Source of the DNA: DATLED01 sp035525495
GTDB taxonomy: Bacteria > Actinomycetota > Acidimicrobiia > Acidimicrobiales > CADCTF01
Length of the DNA stretch: 64,000 bases
Assembly (NCBI GenBank): GCA_035525495.1
Contig: DATLED010000001.1
Location: forward strand, 1-64,000
Direction: 5' to 3'
The notes under the pieces were generated by a model. That model ran no database searches and was not told the DNA's origin. It saw only the letters and a list, made by a program, of their open reading frames with translations. The translations under genes and the position numbers were made by a program. Shown here one piece after another: positions 1-8,027 of this stretch. Every line of letters starts with the position of its first letter. Position 1 is the first letter of the stretch.

Positions 1-1072
1 GCTGCGCCGGTGTCCGCTTCAGCTCCAGGATCGTCGGCTCCCGTCCGAGCCGCTGCTTCGCCACGGCCCAGTCGGCCTCGAACATGGCGATGGTGAGCCG
101 TTCGAGCTCCTTGGCGACGATCGATCCGCGGATCGGGTCGAACACGCCCCGCGTGAACCACATGCCGCCGAAGCTCTGGGAGTGGTGCACGCTCCGGGCG
201 TCGACCTTGCGGGCGTCGCCGTCGTCGGCGCTGTCCGGGTCGGCCCGCTGCGAGAGGAATGCACGCACGAGGTCGAACCACGCCTCGTCGCTGCCCGCGC
301 CGACGCGAGCCGCGAGGATCGCTTCGGCGTCGGCTCCTGCCACATGACGAAACCCCGGACGATCACCACGAGCGGCGGCGACGATGACGGCCGCCGCGTC
401 GGCCGGGTCCGCAGGACCGTTGCCCGCGGGAAGCGAGGCGCCGAGCATCTTGGCCTCCCGCTCCGCATAGGGCGACGTCGGATCGGCCGACGCCGCCAGC
501 GCCGACTGCATTTTCGAGAAGATCGGCGTGTCGAACTGCCCCGGCTCGACGATGACGACCCGCACGCGGAAGGGCTCGACCTCGAACAGCAACGACTCGG
601 ACAAGCCCTCGAGGGCGAACTTCGTGGCCGAGTAGGCGCCGCCGAAGGTCGCGGGCACCCGCCCGTTCATCGACGACACGTTCACGATCGTCCCGCTCCC
701 TGCGGCCCGCATCGACGGCAACACCGCCCGCAACACGCGGACCGGTCCAAGCACGTTGACCTCGAACAGCTGGCGCCACACGTCATCCGGCGTCGTCTCG
801 ACGGCGCCGATGTGGGAGATGCCGGCGTTGTTGACGAGCACGTCGATCCGTCCCGCTGCGGCGACGGTGCCATCGACGGCCGACCGCACCGACGCGTCGT
901 CCCGCACATCCATCGTCACCGCCTCGATGGGCGCGCCCGCCTGCTGCAGCGCCTCGCGACCCCGCCCGTCCCGCACCGTCGCGAAGACGCGGTCGCCGTC
1001 CCTGGCGAAAGCGACCGCGGTAGCCAGGCCGATCCCGCTGCTGGCGCCAGTGACGAGGACGACCGAGGCCAC
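1..1072 (-). CDS. SDR dehydrogenase fused in frame to a 13E12/DUF222 segment (partial)
   Basis: The gene is cut by the left window edge; 357 codons are visible. Residues 1 to about 270 are a classical short-chain dehydrogenase: TGASSGIG at 8-15, NNAG at 81-84, Ser134/135 and YSATK at 147-151. SDRs of this type end near residue 270. This frame instead continues without a stop into about 80 residues resembling the later half of the 13E12/DUF222 family (GVFDPIRGSIVAKEL, MFEADWA, RLGREP, RTPAQ), which normally precedes an HNH nuclease domain. The GTG start at 1072 lies 4 nt after the preceding stop, so it is translated with the operon. The join could be a real fusion, a 13E12 insertion at the 3' end, or an assembly chimera. 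The SDR call is firm; the fusion call rests on motif recognition only. Confidence 0.8.
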   Translation of the reverse strand, partial: MASVVLVTGASSGIGLATAVAFARDGDRVFATVRDGRGREALQQAGAPIEAVTMDVRDDASVRSAVDGTVAAAGRIDVLVNNAGISHIGAVETTPDDVWRQLFEVNVLGPVRVLRAVLPSMRAAGSGTIVNVSSMNGRVPATFGGAYSATKFALEGLSESLLFEVEPFRVRVVIVEPGQFDTPIFSKMQSALAASADPTSPYAEREAKMLGASLPAGNGPADPADAAAVIVAAARGDRPGFRHVAGADAEAILAARVGAGSDEAWFDLVRAFLSQRADPDSADDGDARKVDARSVHHSQSFGGMWFTRGVFDPIRGSIVAKELERLTIAMFEADWAVAKQRLGREPTILELKRTPAQ

Positions 1073-1076
1073 GACG

Positions 1077-1367
1077 TCAACCGGCCAGCGGGAAGAAGCG
1101 ACGGACCTCCACCGACGACCGGTCGACATGTGCCCAGAACTCCTGCAGCGGCATCGACGACTCACCCGCGACCTCGGCCGCCGCCGCAGCTTCGGCGTCC
1201 CTCCAGAGAATCAGCACCAGCCAGTCGTCGGCCTCGCCCTTGGCCGTCGTGCGCCGCATCATCCCCGGCTGCAGGTGGTGGAACCCGACCTGCGCGGCGG
1301 CATCGGCGGCCACGAAGGCGTCGGGGTCGCCGCCATCGACGAGCCTGAAGGTCGTGAGCTCGAGCAC
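1077..1367 (-). CDS. small dimeric alpha/beta-barrel-like protein
   Basis: This 96-residue soluble protein has an alternating strand/helix pattern (LELTTFRL at the start, DDWLVLILW near residue 48) that fits the ferredoxin-like alpha/beta-barrel fold of ABM or EthD-type proteins. No catalytic motif is visible. The GTG start directly abuts the TAG of the preceding gene, so translational coupling is likely. Its position between a tail-anchored protein and an SDR gives no firm functional clue. The fold is inference. Confidence 0.6.
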   Translation of the reverse strand: MLELTTFRLVDGGDPDAFVAADAAAQVGFHHLQPGMMRRTTAKGEADDWLVLILWRDAEAAAAAEVAGESSMPLQEFWAHVDRSSVEVRRFFPLAG

Positions 1368-2102
1368 CTAGAGCGGGAGTGCTCCGGCCTGGTCCTTGAG
1401 CAGGAACACCAGCACGGCGACGAGGACGACGATGGCGAGGAACAGCAGGATCGATGCCTTCGGCTTCTGCTCGAAGTTCCCGTCGACGTTGACCGGCGGA
1501 CCGCCCGGTTCGACGACGACGTTGAACGGCATGCGCCTCGAGCCCCGCCCCTTCTGTCCCTTGCGCGCCGCCACCTTCACGCGGGCGATGCCGGTGGCAC
1601 CCGGTTCCACGGAGAGCGTGGACGGTTCGATGTTGAACGCCAGGAGCTCATCGGGGTCGCTGGCGCTGAGCTCGGCGGTCACCGCGGCGTTGCCGGTGTT
1701 GGTGAGCTCGAGGCGGTGGACCGCCTTGCGCTTGCCCTCGGAGGTGCGGGGAACGATCTTCGCCTGGACCGAGGAGAACCCACTGATCTGGACCTCGCCC
1801 TCCTCGACGACCGAGAACTCCGGGTCCTCCTGGCACGTGACCCGCACGCCGTAGGGCACGTTGCCGGCGACGACCGCCGACGAGCGGGGCGGGCTGAAGT
1901 GGATCTCGATCGTCCCCTCGGCGCCGGGGAACAGCGATAGGGCCGGTGGAACCGGGCGGGCCCAGGCGCTGGCGTCACCGACGAGGTTCACCGCGAACTG
2001 GTCGACCACGGTCCCGGTGTTGCGGAGCATCACCTGGGCGACGCCGCTGCCACCCGGAGCGGCGGTGACGAGCGGGGTGAGGATGCTCACGGAGGCGGGC
2101 AT
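1368..2102 (-). CDS. tail-anchored protein with two beta-sandwich (NEW3-like) domains
   Basis: This 244-residue protein has two repeated beta-rich modules. The first holds LRNTGTVVDQF and LSLFPGAEG, the second LELTNTGNAAV and LSVEPGATG. Such 'NTG...PG' patterns are typical of NEW3/Ig-like domains called 'hydrolytic protein' in actinobacteria. A single hydrophobic helix near the C-terminus (ILLFLAIVVLVAVLVFLL) followed by only a few residues makes it a tail-anchored membrane protein with its bulk on one side. There is no signal peptide and no catalytic motif. ATG at 2102 is 10 nt after the upstream stop and follows the homology start (MPASVSIL). Its function is unknown. Confidence 0.7.
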   Translation of the reverse strand: MPASVSILTPLVTAAPGGSGVAQVMLRNTGTVVDQFAVNLVGDASAWARPVPPALSLFPGAEGTIEIHFSPPRSSAVVAGNVPYGVRVTCQEDPEFSVVEEGEVQISGFSSVQAKIVPRTSEGKRKAVHRLELTNTGNAAVTAELSASDPDELLAFNIEPSTLSVEPGATGIARVKVAARKGQKGRGSRRMPFNVVVEPGGPPVNVDGNFEQKPKASILLFLAIVVLVAVLVFLLKDQAGALPL

Positions 2103-2112
2103 GGCGGAGAAG

Positions 2113-2883
2113 CTACTGCGGCTCGGGGCGCGTGCTGATCCGCTGTTGGAGGGAGGCCAGCCGTTCCTTGAAGTCGGGTTGGTCGAGCGACCACACCTGC
2201 GCCTCGAGCTCGACGTCGACGGCTTGGTCGTGGTCGTCGACGCCGGCGAGGAGCGCCATCGTCTGCCGGACTCGTGCGCTGAGCGCGGGAGGGGCCGATG
2301 CCGCCGTCGCCGCGAGGTCGCGGGCGGTGTCGAGGAGCTGGTCGTCGGGGACGCAACGCCACACGAGGCCGGCCCGCTCGGCGGCGCGTCCGTCGAGGAC
2401 CTCGCCGAACACCACCATCGCACGGGCAACCTGTGGTCCGACGATGCGCTGCAGCATCCACGTGTGACCTCCGCCCGGATGGAGCCCGAGCTGGAGGAAG
2501 CGGGTGTCGAAGCGGGCACGCTCTGCCGCGACGCGGACGTCGCAGCACAACGCCAGGTTCATCCCTGCCCCGACGGCGGCGCCGTTGACGGCGGCGACGG
2601 TCGGGAGCGACGAGCGGGCGATCCGGAGGAAGCCCTCGTAGATGTCGCGAAGGCCCCGCTCCCGGCTCTCTCCGAGGTGCCCGAGATCGGCGCCCGCGCA
2701 GAAGGCCGGCGGTGCTCCGGTGATGACGACCGCGCCGACGTCGTCGCGTGCCTCGAGGTCGTCGAAGGCCTCGGCGATCTCGTCGACCATCGGCATCGTC
2801 AATGAGTTGCGGCGCTCGGGCGCGTCGAGCGTGAGGGTGGCGATCCGGTTGTCCGACTGCACGCGGACCGTGACGAGCTCCAC
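2113..2883 (-). CDS. enoyl-CoA hydratase/isomerase family protein
   Basis: This 256-residue protein has the length of a typical crotonase. It shows the oxyanion-hole segments AFCAGADLGHL and AAVNGAAVGAGMNLAL, the latter followed by CCDVRVA. The region after FDTRF..LGLHPGGG aligns with the PE..LG..PG motif of hydratases, but the usual Glu of that motif is not present, so the reaction may not be classical hydration. It probably acts on acyl-CoA thioesters in the cytoplasm. The GTG start at 2883 lies 2 nt after the stop of the epimerase gene. An upstream extension in the same frame overlaps that gene and was not used. Confidence 0.85.
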   Translation of the reverse strand: MELVTVRVQSDNRIATLTLDAPERRNSLTMPMVDEIAEAFDDLEARDDVGAVVITGAPPAFCAGADLGHLGESRERGLRDIYEGFLRIARSSLPTVAAVNGAAVGAGMNLALCCDVRVAAERARFDTRFLQLGLHPGGGHTWMLQRIVGPQVARAMVVFGEVLDGRAAERAGLVWRCVPDDQLLDTARDLAATAASAPPALSARVRQTMALLAGVDDHDQAVDVELEAQVWSLDQPDFKERLASLQQRISTRPEPQ

Positions 2884-2885
2884 CC

Positions 2886-3926
2886 CTACGCCCCGTCGCG
2901 GATGACTGCAGGAGAGTGGCGGAAGAAGTTCTCGACGTCCCGTTCGTATCGATAGCCCTGGTCGTGGCCGACCGTGCGTCGCAGGCGGCTCGCCTCGGCG
3001 AAGCTCTCGACCGCGCCGGCCGACGTGTAGCGGTAGGTGAAACCCGTCGACTTGAGGCGGCGGTTGTCGACGCCGCGGCCGTAGCGGAGGAGGTCGAGGA
3101 GCTCCGGCGGGAGGTCGACCATGCGAAGGGCGGCGAGTGGCGCGGCGGCCAGGTTCGTCAGCAAGGGCGGCATCGGAGCAAGCCGTTGTCCGCAGATCGC
3201 CGCGACTTCGCTCCACGGGACCTTGCCGTCGCCGGCGACGTTGTGCGCGCCGGGGACCCGGTGGGTCATGACGTGCTCGATCGAACGGACGACGTCGCCC
3301 TCGTGGACGAACTGCAGGAGCGGGTCGAACCCGAGGATCGATGGCGTCAGCGGGAGCTGGAGCGCCTTGGTGATCGGCGTCTCGATGTCGGTGCCGAGCA
3401 CGTTGGCGAAGCGCAGGAGGCTGACGTCGACGTGGGGGTTGTCCTCGGCGAAGTCCCGCAGGTACCCCTCGACCTCGAGGAGGCTGCGCTCGACGCGCGT
3501 GCCGGGAGGATTCGTGCGCTGCGTCTCCTCACGGAACCAAGCGGGGTCCCGGTACGAGCTGCCGTAGACGAGGGTGGAGCTCTTGACGACGAGCGTCCTG
3601 ACGGAGCTGTCGGGCGCGCCCGCGGCGGCGAGGAGGTTCATCGTCCCGATGACGTTGACCTCGTGGAGATGGCGACCGCTCATGCGAGTGGAGTCGACGA
3701 CGAGGAACGTGTGGAGGATCGTGTCCACCTGCGTCGCCCGGACGATGCGACTGAGGATCGAGTAGCTCTGGTCGGCGCGCACGTACTCCGTGCGTTCGAG
3801 CGGGACCTGCGGCTCCTCGACACCGAGGCCGACGATCATCTCGACGTCGTCGTGCTGCTCGAGAGCTTGAGCGACGCGCCCGCCCCAGAAGCTGCCGATG
3901 CCGGTGATGAGGACTCGGCGTCCCAC
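2886..3926 (-). CDS. NAD-dependent epimerase/dehydratase family protein
   Basis: This 346-residue extended-SDR protein begins with a Rossmann motif (VLITGIGSFWGG, residues 5-16) and a conserved EVNVIGTMNLL segment. The active-site region reads SSTLVYGSSY without an obvious YxxxK, so catalysis may differ from sugar epimerases. The C-terminal half carries the HEGDVVRSIEHV and HNVAGDG elements typical of actinobacterial members. The GTG start at 3926 is 13 nt after the stop of the acyltransferase gene. The pairing of such an SDR with a PlsC-like acyltransferase recurs in actinobacteria and suggests a lipid-related role, which is inference. Confidence 0.8.
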   Translation of the reverse strand: MGRRVLITGIGSFWGGRVAQALEQHDDVEMIVGLGVEEPQVPLERTEYVRADQSYSILSRIVRATQVDTILHTFLVVDSTRMSGRHLHEVNVIGTMNLLAAAGAPDSSVRTLVVKSSTLVYGSSYRDPAWFREETQRTNPPGTRVERSLLEVEGYLRDFAEDNPHVDVSLLRFANVLGTDIETPITKALQLPLTPSILGFDPLLQFVHEGDVVRSIEHVMTHRVPGAHNVAGDGKVPWSEVAAICGQRLAPMPPLLTNLAAAPLAALRMVDLPPELLDLLRYGRGVDNRRLKSTGFTYRYTSAGAVESFAEASRLRRTVGHDQGYRYERDVENFFRHSPAVIRDGA

Positions 3927-3939
3927 TACAGGGTCCCCA

Positions 3940-4827
3940 TCAGCCGAACCACACCGAGTTCCGGGTGCGGAGCATGTCGTAGAGGGTCTCCTGGAGGCGG
4001 ACCCGGATGGCTTCGGCCTCGTCCATGATCCGGCTCTTCGAGTAGCGCTCCTGATCCGGCGGGACGTCGAAGGTGATCGGGTCGAGGACCCGCAGCTTGA
4101 ACTTCGCCGGGAGGTAGACGATCGAGCCGAGGAGCGGACCGAAGAGCACGTGGTTCGCGGTGACCGGGGCGTACGGGATGCCGAGGGCCTTGCTGAGGGC
4201 GGGGACCTTGAAGAGGATCGGCATCGATTCCTCGGCGCCGACGACGGCGATGGGGACGATGGGGACACCGGCCCGCATGGCGATCTCGACGAACCCGCCG
4301 CGGCCGAACCGGCGGAGCTGGTAGCGCTCGTCGTACGTCTTGCCGGTGCCCTTGGTGCCTTCGGGGAAGACGAGGACGAGCTGTTGCTGCTCGCGGAGGA
4401 GGCGGTAGGCGTTCTCGGGATGGGCGGCGACGCCGCCGACCCTCGACCACATCGTCCCGACGAACGGGAGGGCCTTGAAGAGGTGCTCGGCGAGGCCGTA
4501 GACGGGCCGCTCGAGCTCCTTCTCGATGCCGTGCATGATGACGGGCGCATCGCTGGGGATGGCGGCGGCGTGGTTGGCGACGAGCAGTGCCCCGCCGTTC
4601 TCGGGGATCTTGTCGAGGCCCTCCCACTCGGCCCGGAACCAGCGCTCGTAGAGGGGCTGGTAGAGCTGGCGGGCGAGGGCCCGCATCTTCTCGGAGCGTC
4701 CCCACTCGTCGACATCGCTACGGCGCGGGTCGGGAAGGGTCTCGGGCGGTATGCGGGTCTGGTGGATCGGGACGAGCGCCGCCCCCGGCCGCTGCGCTTC
4801 GACGACGTCGTCCTGGCGGGCGGGCAT
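3940..4827 (-). CDS. lysophospholipid acyltransferase (PlsC-like)
   Basis: This 295-residue protein is a glycerophospholipid acyltransferase-type enzyme that transfers acyl groups onto lysophospholipids or related acceptors at the membrane. It has the catalytic His of block I in ANHAAAIPSD (residues 84-93, an HX6D spacing as in the actinobacterial 'NHSGTLPFD' subgroup rather than HX4D) and block III FPEGTKG at 154-160. It leads the six-gene minus-strand operon. A TAGGAT box 6 nt before ATG 4827 indicates a leaderless transcript. Confidence 0.85.
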   Translation of the reverse strand: MPARQDDVVEAQRPGAALVPIHQTRIPPETLPDPRRSDVDEWGRSEKMRALARQLYQPLYERWFRAEWEGLDKIPENGGALLVANHAAAIPSDAPVIMHGIEKELERPVYGLAEHLFKALPFVGTMWSRVGGVAAHPENAYRLLREQQQLVLVFPEGTKGTGKTYDERYQLRRFGRGGFVEIAMRAGVPIVPIAVVGAEESMPILFKVPALSKALGIPYAPVTANHVLFGPLLGSIVYLPAKFKLRVLDPITFDVPPDQERYSKSRIMDEAEAIRVRLQETLYDMLRTRNSVWFG

Positions 4828-4833
4828 GGCGGC

Positions 4834-4839
4834 ATCCTA
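4834..4839 (-). promoter_or_regulatory. -10 box (TAGGAT) of the acyltransferase operon
   Basis: On the minus strand TAGGAT sits 6 nt before ATG 4827, the spacing of a leaderless actinobacterial promoter. No Shine-Dalgarno fits between them. Confidence 0.5.
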
Positions 4840-4906
4840 CGGGGCACGCGGAGCGGGAGGACCAGGGCCGCCCATCGTGGCGGTCCTCCGGGGTAGACCT
4901 ACGGAC

Positions 4907-5518
4907 GTGTCCGATCCGCCGCCGACCATCGCGCTGCCGGTCCCCGGCTCGCTGCTCGTGGCGCTGCCGACCCTCGAGGAGCCGACGTTCCACTGGACGG
5001 TCGTTCTCATGCTCGCCTTCGGCAAGGAGGACGGCGCCCTCGGGGTGGTGCTGAACCGGCCGAACGAGGTGCCGGTCGAAGCGCTGCTCCCAGGGTGGGA
5101 GGTGCTGGCGGCGGTCCCGGACTCGGTGTTCGTCGGCGGCCCGGTGTCCCGGGAGTCGGTGATCTGCCTGGCCACGATGCGGACGCCGGCGTCCTTCGGA
5201 TCCGGCGACGTGGAAGAGGTGCCCGGGTGCGCGCGGATCCCGGGTGGAGCGGGTCGCTTGGCGACGGTCGATCTCAATCGCCGGCCCGAAGAGGTCAGCG
5301 GCGCCGTCGAGCGCGTCCGGTTGTTCTCGGGCTACGCCGGCTGGTCGGCGGGCCAGCTCGAGGGCGAGCTGTCGTCGGGGTCGTGGCTCGTCGTCCCGGC
5401 GGAGGACGACGATGCCTTCACCGGCGACCCGGACGGCTTGTGGACCCGGGTGCTCCGACGCCAGGGCGGCCACGTGTCGCTCTATGCCAAGGCACCCCCG
5501 AAGCTGTCACTGAACTGA
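4907..5518 (+). CDS. YqgE/AlgH family protein
   Basis: This 203-residue protein is a member of the YqgE/AlgH (DUF179) family, whose biochemical role is unsettled. Diagnostic segments are the N-terminal PGSLLVALP, GALGVVLNRP, FVGGPVSRE, and the later LFSGYAGWSAGQLEGEL. The length matches the family. GTG 4907 is chosen because the family begins just before PGSLLVA; longer in-frame starts would overlap the divergent acyltransferase promoter. It overlaps the next gene by one base (TGATG), implying translational coupling. Confidence 0.85.
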   Translation: MSDPPPTIALPVPGSLLVALPTLEEPTFHWTVVLMLAFGKEDGALGVVLNRPNEVPVEALLPGWEVLAAVPDSVFVGGPVSRESVICLATMRTPASFGSGDVEEVPGCARIPGGAGRLATVDLNRRPEEVSGAVERVRLFSGYAGWSAGQLEGELSSGSWLVVPAEDDDAFTGDPDGLWTRVLRRQGGHVSLYAKAPPKLSLN

Positions 5519-6363
5519 TGGCGCCACCGCTCGTCGTCGGCGTCACCGCCGACCGTCGGTGGGAGGAGCAGGCGATGCTTCTCCGTCGACACGGCCTGGA
5601 GGTCCTGCACGGACCGACGATGCGGACGATCGACCTTGCCGGCGACGAGCGCCTGCGTGAGGTGACGGCGTCGCTGATCTCGTCGCCTCCCGATTGGCTC
5701 GTCGCGACGACCGGCCTCGGCGTGCGCCAGTGGTTCGAAGCCGCCGAGGGCTGGGGCATGCGGGATTCGCTGTTGTCGGCGCTGGCCTCTTCGACGATCG
5801 TCGCCCGCGGCGCCAAGGCGACCTCCGCCGTTCGCCAGGCCGGGCTCGACGTCGCGTGGCGCGCACCGGGCGAGTCGATGGCCGAGGTGGCCGAGCACCT
5901 TCGCTCGGCTGGCGCGTCACTGGGGTCGTCGACGGTGGCCGTGCAGCTGTTCGACCCCGACGACCACCCGACGACGGCGGCGATCCGTGCCCTGGCGGGA
6001 TCGGTCGTCGAGATCCCCGTCTACCGCTGGCTCCTGCCCGAGGACGCGGGCCCGGCCGAGCACCTCCTGCACGCGGCGCTCGCCGGCAACGTCGCCGCCA
6101 TCACGTTCACGAGCCAGCCCGCGGTCCGCTTCCTGTTCGCCATCGCCGAACGTCTCGGGGTACGCGCCGACCTCGTCGAGGCGTGCAATTGCGGAAGCGT
6201 CCTCCCGGTTTGCATCGGCCCCGTCTGCGCCGAAGCCGGCGTCGAGGCCGGCCTCACCGGGATGATCTGGCCCGAGCCGTTCCGTCTCCCTCCAATGGTC
6301 CGACTCGTCGCCGAGCGTCTCGGGTCGGCACCTGCCTCAGAACTCGCCGACCCGCTCTCGTAG
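5518..6363 (+). CDS. uroporphyrinogen-III synthase (HEM4) family protein
   Basis: This 281-residue protein has the two-domain HEM4 fold pattern: PPLVVGVTADRR with WEEQAMLLRRHG at the N-terminus, PPDWLVATTGLGV, RGAKATSAVRQAG, then VVEIPVYRW, ITFTSQPAVRFL and CIGPVCAEAGVEAG in the second half. HEM4 enzymes close hydroxymethylbilane to uroporphyrinogen III. No other tetrapyrrole gene lies nearby, so this may be an orphan paralogue rather than the housekeeping enzyme. Its 3' end overlaps the convergent nuclease gene by 27 bp. Confidence 0.75.
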   Translation: MAPPLVVGVTADRRWEEQAMLLRRHGLEVLHGPTMRTIDLAGDERLREVTASLISSPPDWLVATTGLGVRQWFEAAEGWGMRDSLLSALASSTIVARGAKATSAVRQAGLDVAWRAPGESMAEVAEHLRSAGASLGSSTVAVQLFDPDDHPTTAAIRALAGSVVEIPVYRWLLPEDAGPAEHLLHAALAGNVAAITFTSQPAVRFLFAIAERLGVRADLVEACNCGSVLPVCIGPVCAEAGVEAGLTGMIWPEPFRLPPMVRLVAERLGSAPASELADPLS

Positions 6364-7308
6364 CTCGATCCACTCCTGCGCGCCGGCGCAGCCACCCCGC
6401 AGCCGGCAGTAGGTGCACGCCGGCCCGGCGTTGGTGGTGGGCGCTCGAACGCCCAGCCGCAGCTCGGCGAGCTTGGTCACGCCGTCCACCACGCGATGGG
6501 CGGCGACGACGAGGAGCTCCTCGGTGATGTCCTCCGCCTGCCACCTCGCCGACTCGAGGTAGTACGACGCCACCCGGAACGGCGGCACCTTCGACCGCAA
6601 CGTCTCGAGCAGCGCGTAGTAGCGGAGGTCGTCGAGGTGGGTCGGGTAGGGACGGCCCGTCTTCACGTCGACGATGAGGACCCGCGCTTCGTGACCTACG
6701 GGCCGACCAAGGGCGAGGTCGACGTTCGAGCGCAGCACGACGGAGGACGCGCCGAGCTCGACCCGGCACGACGATTCGAGACGCGGCCGCCACGCGGCGG
6801 CGAGTGGGGGGAAGCACTCCTGGAACTTGGTGACCACGTCACACGCGCCGCCCCGCACCTCGGCCAGCTCCGCCAGGTCGGCGCCCCGCAGGAAGTCGCG
6901 TGGCGACCAGTCCTCGCCGCTCTGGATGAGCCGGTTGATGGCCTCGTCGACCAGCTCCAGGGGGCTGGCCTCTCGGCTTCCTCCTGTCGTCCCGCCCCTC
7001 GGTCGGAACACCGCCAGCTCGAGGGCTCGGTGGGCCACCGTCCCTCGGCAGTTGGCGACGGTCCAGTCGAACGGGACGTCGGATTCGGCGAGGTGGTGAG
7101 CCTCGCAAGCGTGCACCTGGGCAAGGGCGGTCTTGTTGACGGTGAGCTCGACCGGACCGAGGAGCTGGAAGACGGGAGCCAGTCCGTCTTCGAGGAGGTC
7201 GAGGAGCCGGATGGCCAGATCCTCAGCGAAGGTGGGTCTCGCCTGTCCCATGGCGAGGAGGTGATCGACCACGTCGAGCTGTGCGGGGGTCAGCGCGCTG
7301 CGGTCCAC
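6337..7308 (-). CDS. PD-(D/E)XK nuclease with predicted Fe-S cluster (RecB/Cas4-like)
   Basis: This 323-residue protein has the RecB-type nuclease motifs in order: GTVAHRALE (His93), SNVDLALG (Asp197), DVKTG (Asp214-x-Lys216) and the later Tyr-containing motif LDDLRYYALL. Cys68 plus the C-terminal cluster Cys298-x2-Cys301-x5-Cys307 match the 4Fe-4S arrangement of AddB/Cas4 nucleases, in which one Cys precedes the nuclease core and three follow it. It is not beside CRISPR or recBCD/addAB genes, so its pathway is unknown; a DNA-processing role is inferred. The GTG start has a TACGAT box 8 nt upstream. Confidence 0.8.
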   Translation of the reverse strand: MDRSALTPAQLDVVDHLLAMGQARPTFAEDLAIRLLDLLEDGLAPVFQLLGPVELTVNKTALAQVHACEAHHLAESDVPFDWTVANCRGTVAHRALELAVFRPRGGTTGGSREASPLELVDEAINRLIQSGEDWSPRDFLRGADLAELAEVRGGACDVVTKFQECFPPLAAAWRPRLESSCRVELGASSVVLRSNVDLALGRPVGHEARVLIVDVKTGRPYPTHLDDLRYYALLETLRSKVPPFRVASYYLESARWQAEDITEELLVVAAHRVVDGVTKLAELRLGVRAPTTNAGPACTYCRLRGGCAGAQEWIELRERVGEF

Positions 7309-7316
7309 TGCCCCGC

Positions 7317-7322
7317 ATCGTA
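7317..7322 (-). promoter_or_regulatory. -10 box (TACGAT) of the Fe-S nuclease gene
   Basis: TACGAT lies 8 nt before GTG 7308 on the minus strand, consistent with leaderless transcription. Confidence 0.4.
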
Positions 7323-7403
7323 CGGAGGGGGTGTGACGAACCGGGATCCGCCGCCGATCTGGGAGAACCGGAAGTTGTCACAGGGGGGTTGCATGCTCGC
7401 GAC

Positions 7404-7730
7404 GTGGAGACCCAACCCATCACCCCGTGGTTCGGCTGGGCGAGTCGAGAACTGGCGCACGCCAGCCAGCGCCTCGGCCTCGTCGCACCGTCGTTCCGGT
7501 CGCCGCCGACCGTTCCCGGCGTCGATCGCACGCTGCGGTGGCACCTCGATGGCGGAGGCGCCATCGTCGCCGTCCGATTGTGGGGCCGGCCCTTCGCGGC
7601 GATCCGTGCGGACATGGTCGACGGCGTGCTGGCCGCCAATGGCGTCGAGCCGGGTTCGATCGATGCCGACCGACTGCGTTCGCTGTTGGCCGAGGTGGTG
7701 ACGGTCCCCGAGGAACGCCGCGCCGCCTGA
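7404..7730 (+). CDS. conserved actinobacterial protein of unknown function
   Basis: This 108-residue protein starts VETQPITPWFGWASRELAHA and carries FRSPPTVPGVDRTLRW and RPFAAIRADMVDGVLAANG. This pattern recalls a small family conserved in related actinomycetes but with no known function. It has no signal peptide or membrane helix. GTG 7404 is preferred because the conserved part begins there; a G-run at 7383-7387 could be a distant ribosome-binding site. The tRNA-Leu gene follows 15 nt after the stop codon. Confidence 0.6.
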   Translation: METQPITPWFGWASRELAHASQRLGLVAPSFRSPPTVPGVDRTLRWHLDGGGAIVAVRLWGRPFAAIRADMVDGVLAANGVEPGSIDADRLRSLLAEVVTVPEERRAA

Positions 7731-7745
7731 GTACCGTGGGCTCCG

Positions 7746-7832
7746 GCCCGGGTGGCGAAACTGGTCATACGCGGGGGACTTAAAATCCTCTGCCCCGAGA
7801 GGGGCGTGCGGGTTCGAATCCCGCCCCGGGCA
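7746..7832 (+). tRNA. tRNA-Leu (anticodon UAA)
   Basis: This 87-nt gene folds as a class II tRNA. The acceptor stem pairs GCCCGGG (7746-7752) with CCCGGGC (7825-7831) and the discriminator is A7832. The anticodon stem is GGGGA/TCCTC around loop CTTAAAA with anticodon TAA at 7781-7783. The variable arm is long, and the T arm is GCGGG-TTCGAAT-CCCGC. The 3' CCA is not encoded. It reads UUA, a rare codon in so GC-rich a genome. Confidence 0.95.
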
Positions 7833-7835
7833 CGC

Positions 7836-7853
7836 GCTTTTCGAAGGAAAAGC
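7836..7853 (+). terminator. small hairpin after tRNA-Leu
   Basis: GCTTTTC and GAAAAGC form a perfect 7-bp stem around a 4-nt loop, starting 4 nt after the tRNA. There is no U-run, so it may be a processing or weak termination signal. Confidence 0.4.
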
Positions 7854-7944
7854 CCAGGTCGTGGTCTGTAGGTCGGTTGAAGTCCTCCCCGGCACCGAGC
7901 GGGTCAGATGGGGCCGCTGGACATCCGGCATCGGCGCGCCGCTC

Positions 7945-7993
7945 GTTCTGGGTGGGCTCGACGACCTCCCAGGTCGTTCAACCCGCCCAGAAC
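7945..7993. repeat. 49-nt palindromic repeat, copy 1 (family A)
   Basis: An imperfect inverted repeat of about 23 bp per arm begins GTTCTGGGTGGGCTCG and ends AACCCGCCCAGAAC. A second copy of exactly the same length lies at 41658-41706 with the same ends. Both copies lie between convergent transcription units, here tRNA-Leu (+) and the DUF4097 gene (-). A bidirectional terminator or a dispersed palindromic element is likely. The rest of the interval 7833-8027 shows no gene. Confidence 0.7.
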
Positions 7994-8027
7994 GCTGGAA
8001 CTCGCGAGGCGCAGTCCGGCCGTGTCG

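Noticed and set aside
182..1940. Long plus-strand frames opposite the dehydrogenase and beta-sandwich genes
   Set aside because: They are antisense to supported genes and show only low-complexity Arg/Pro/Gly-rich sequence.
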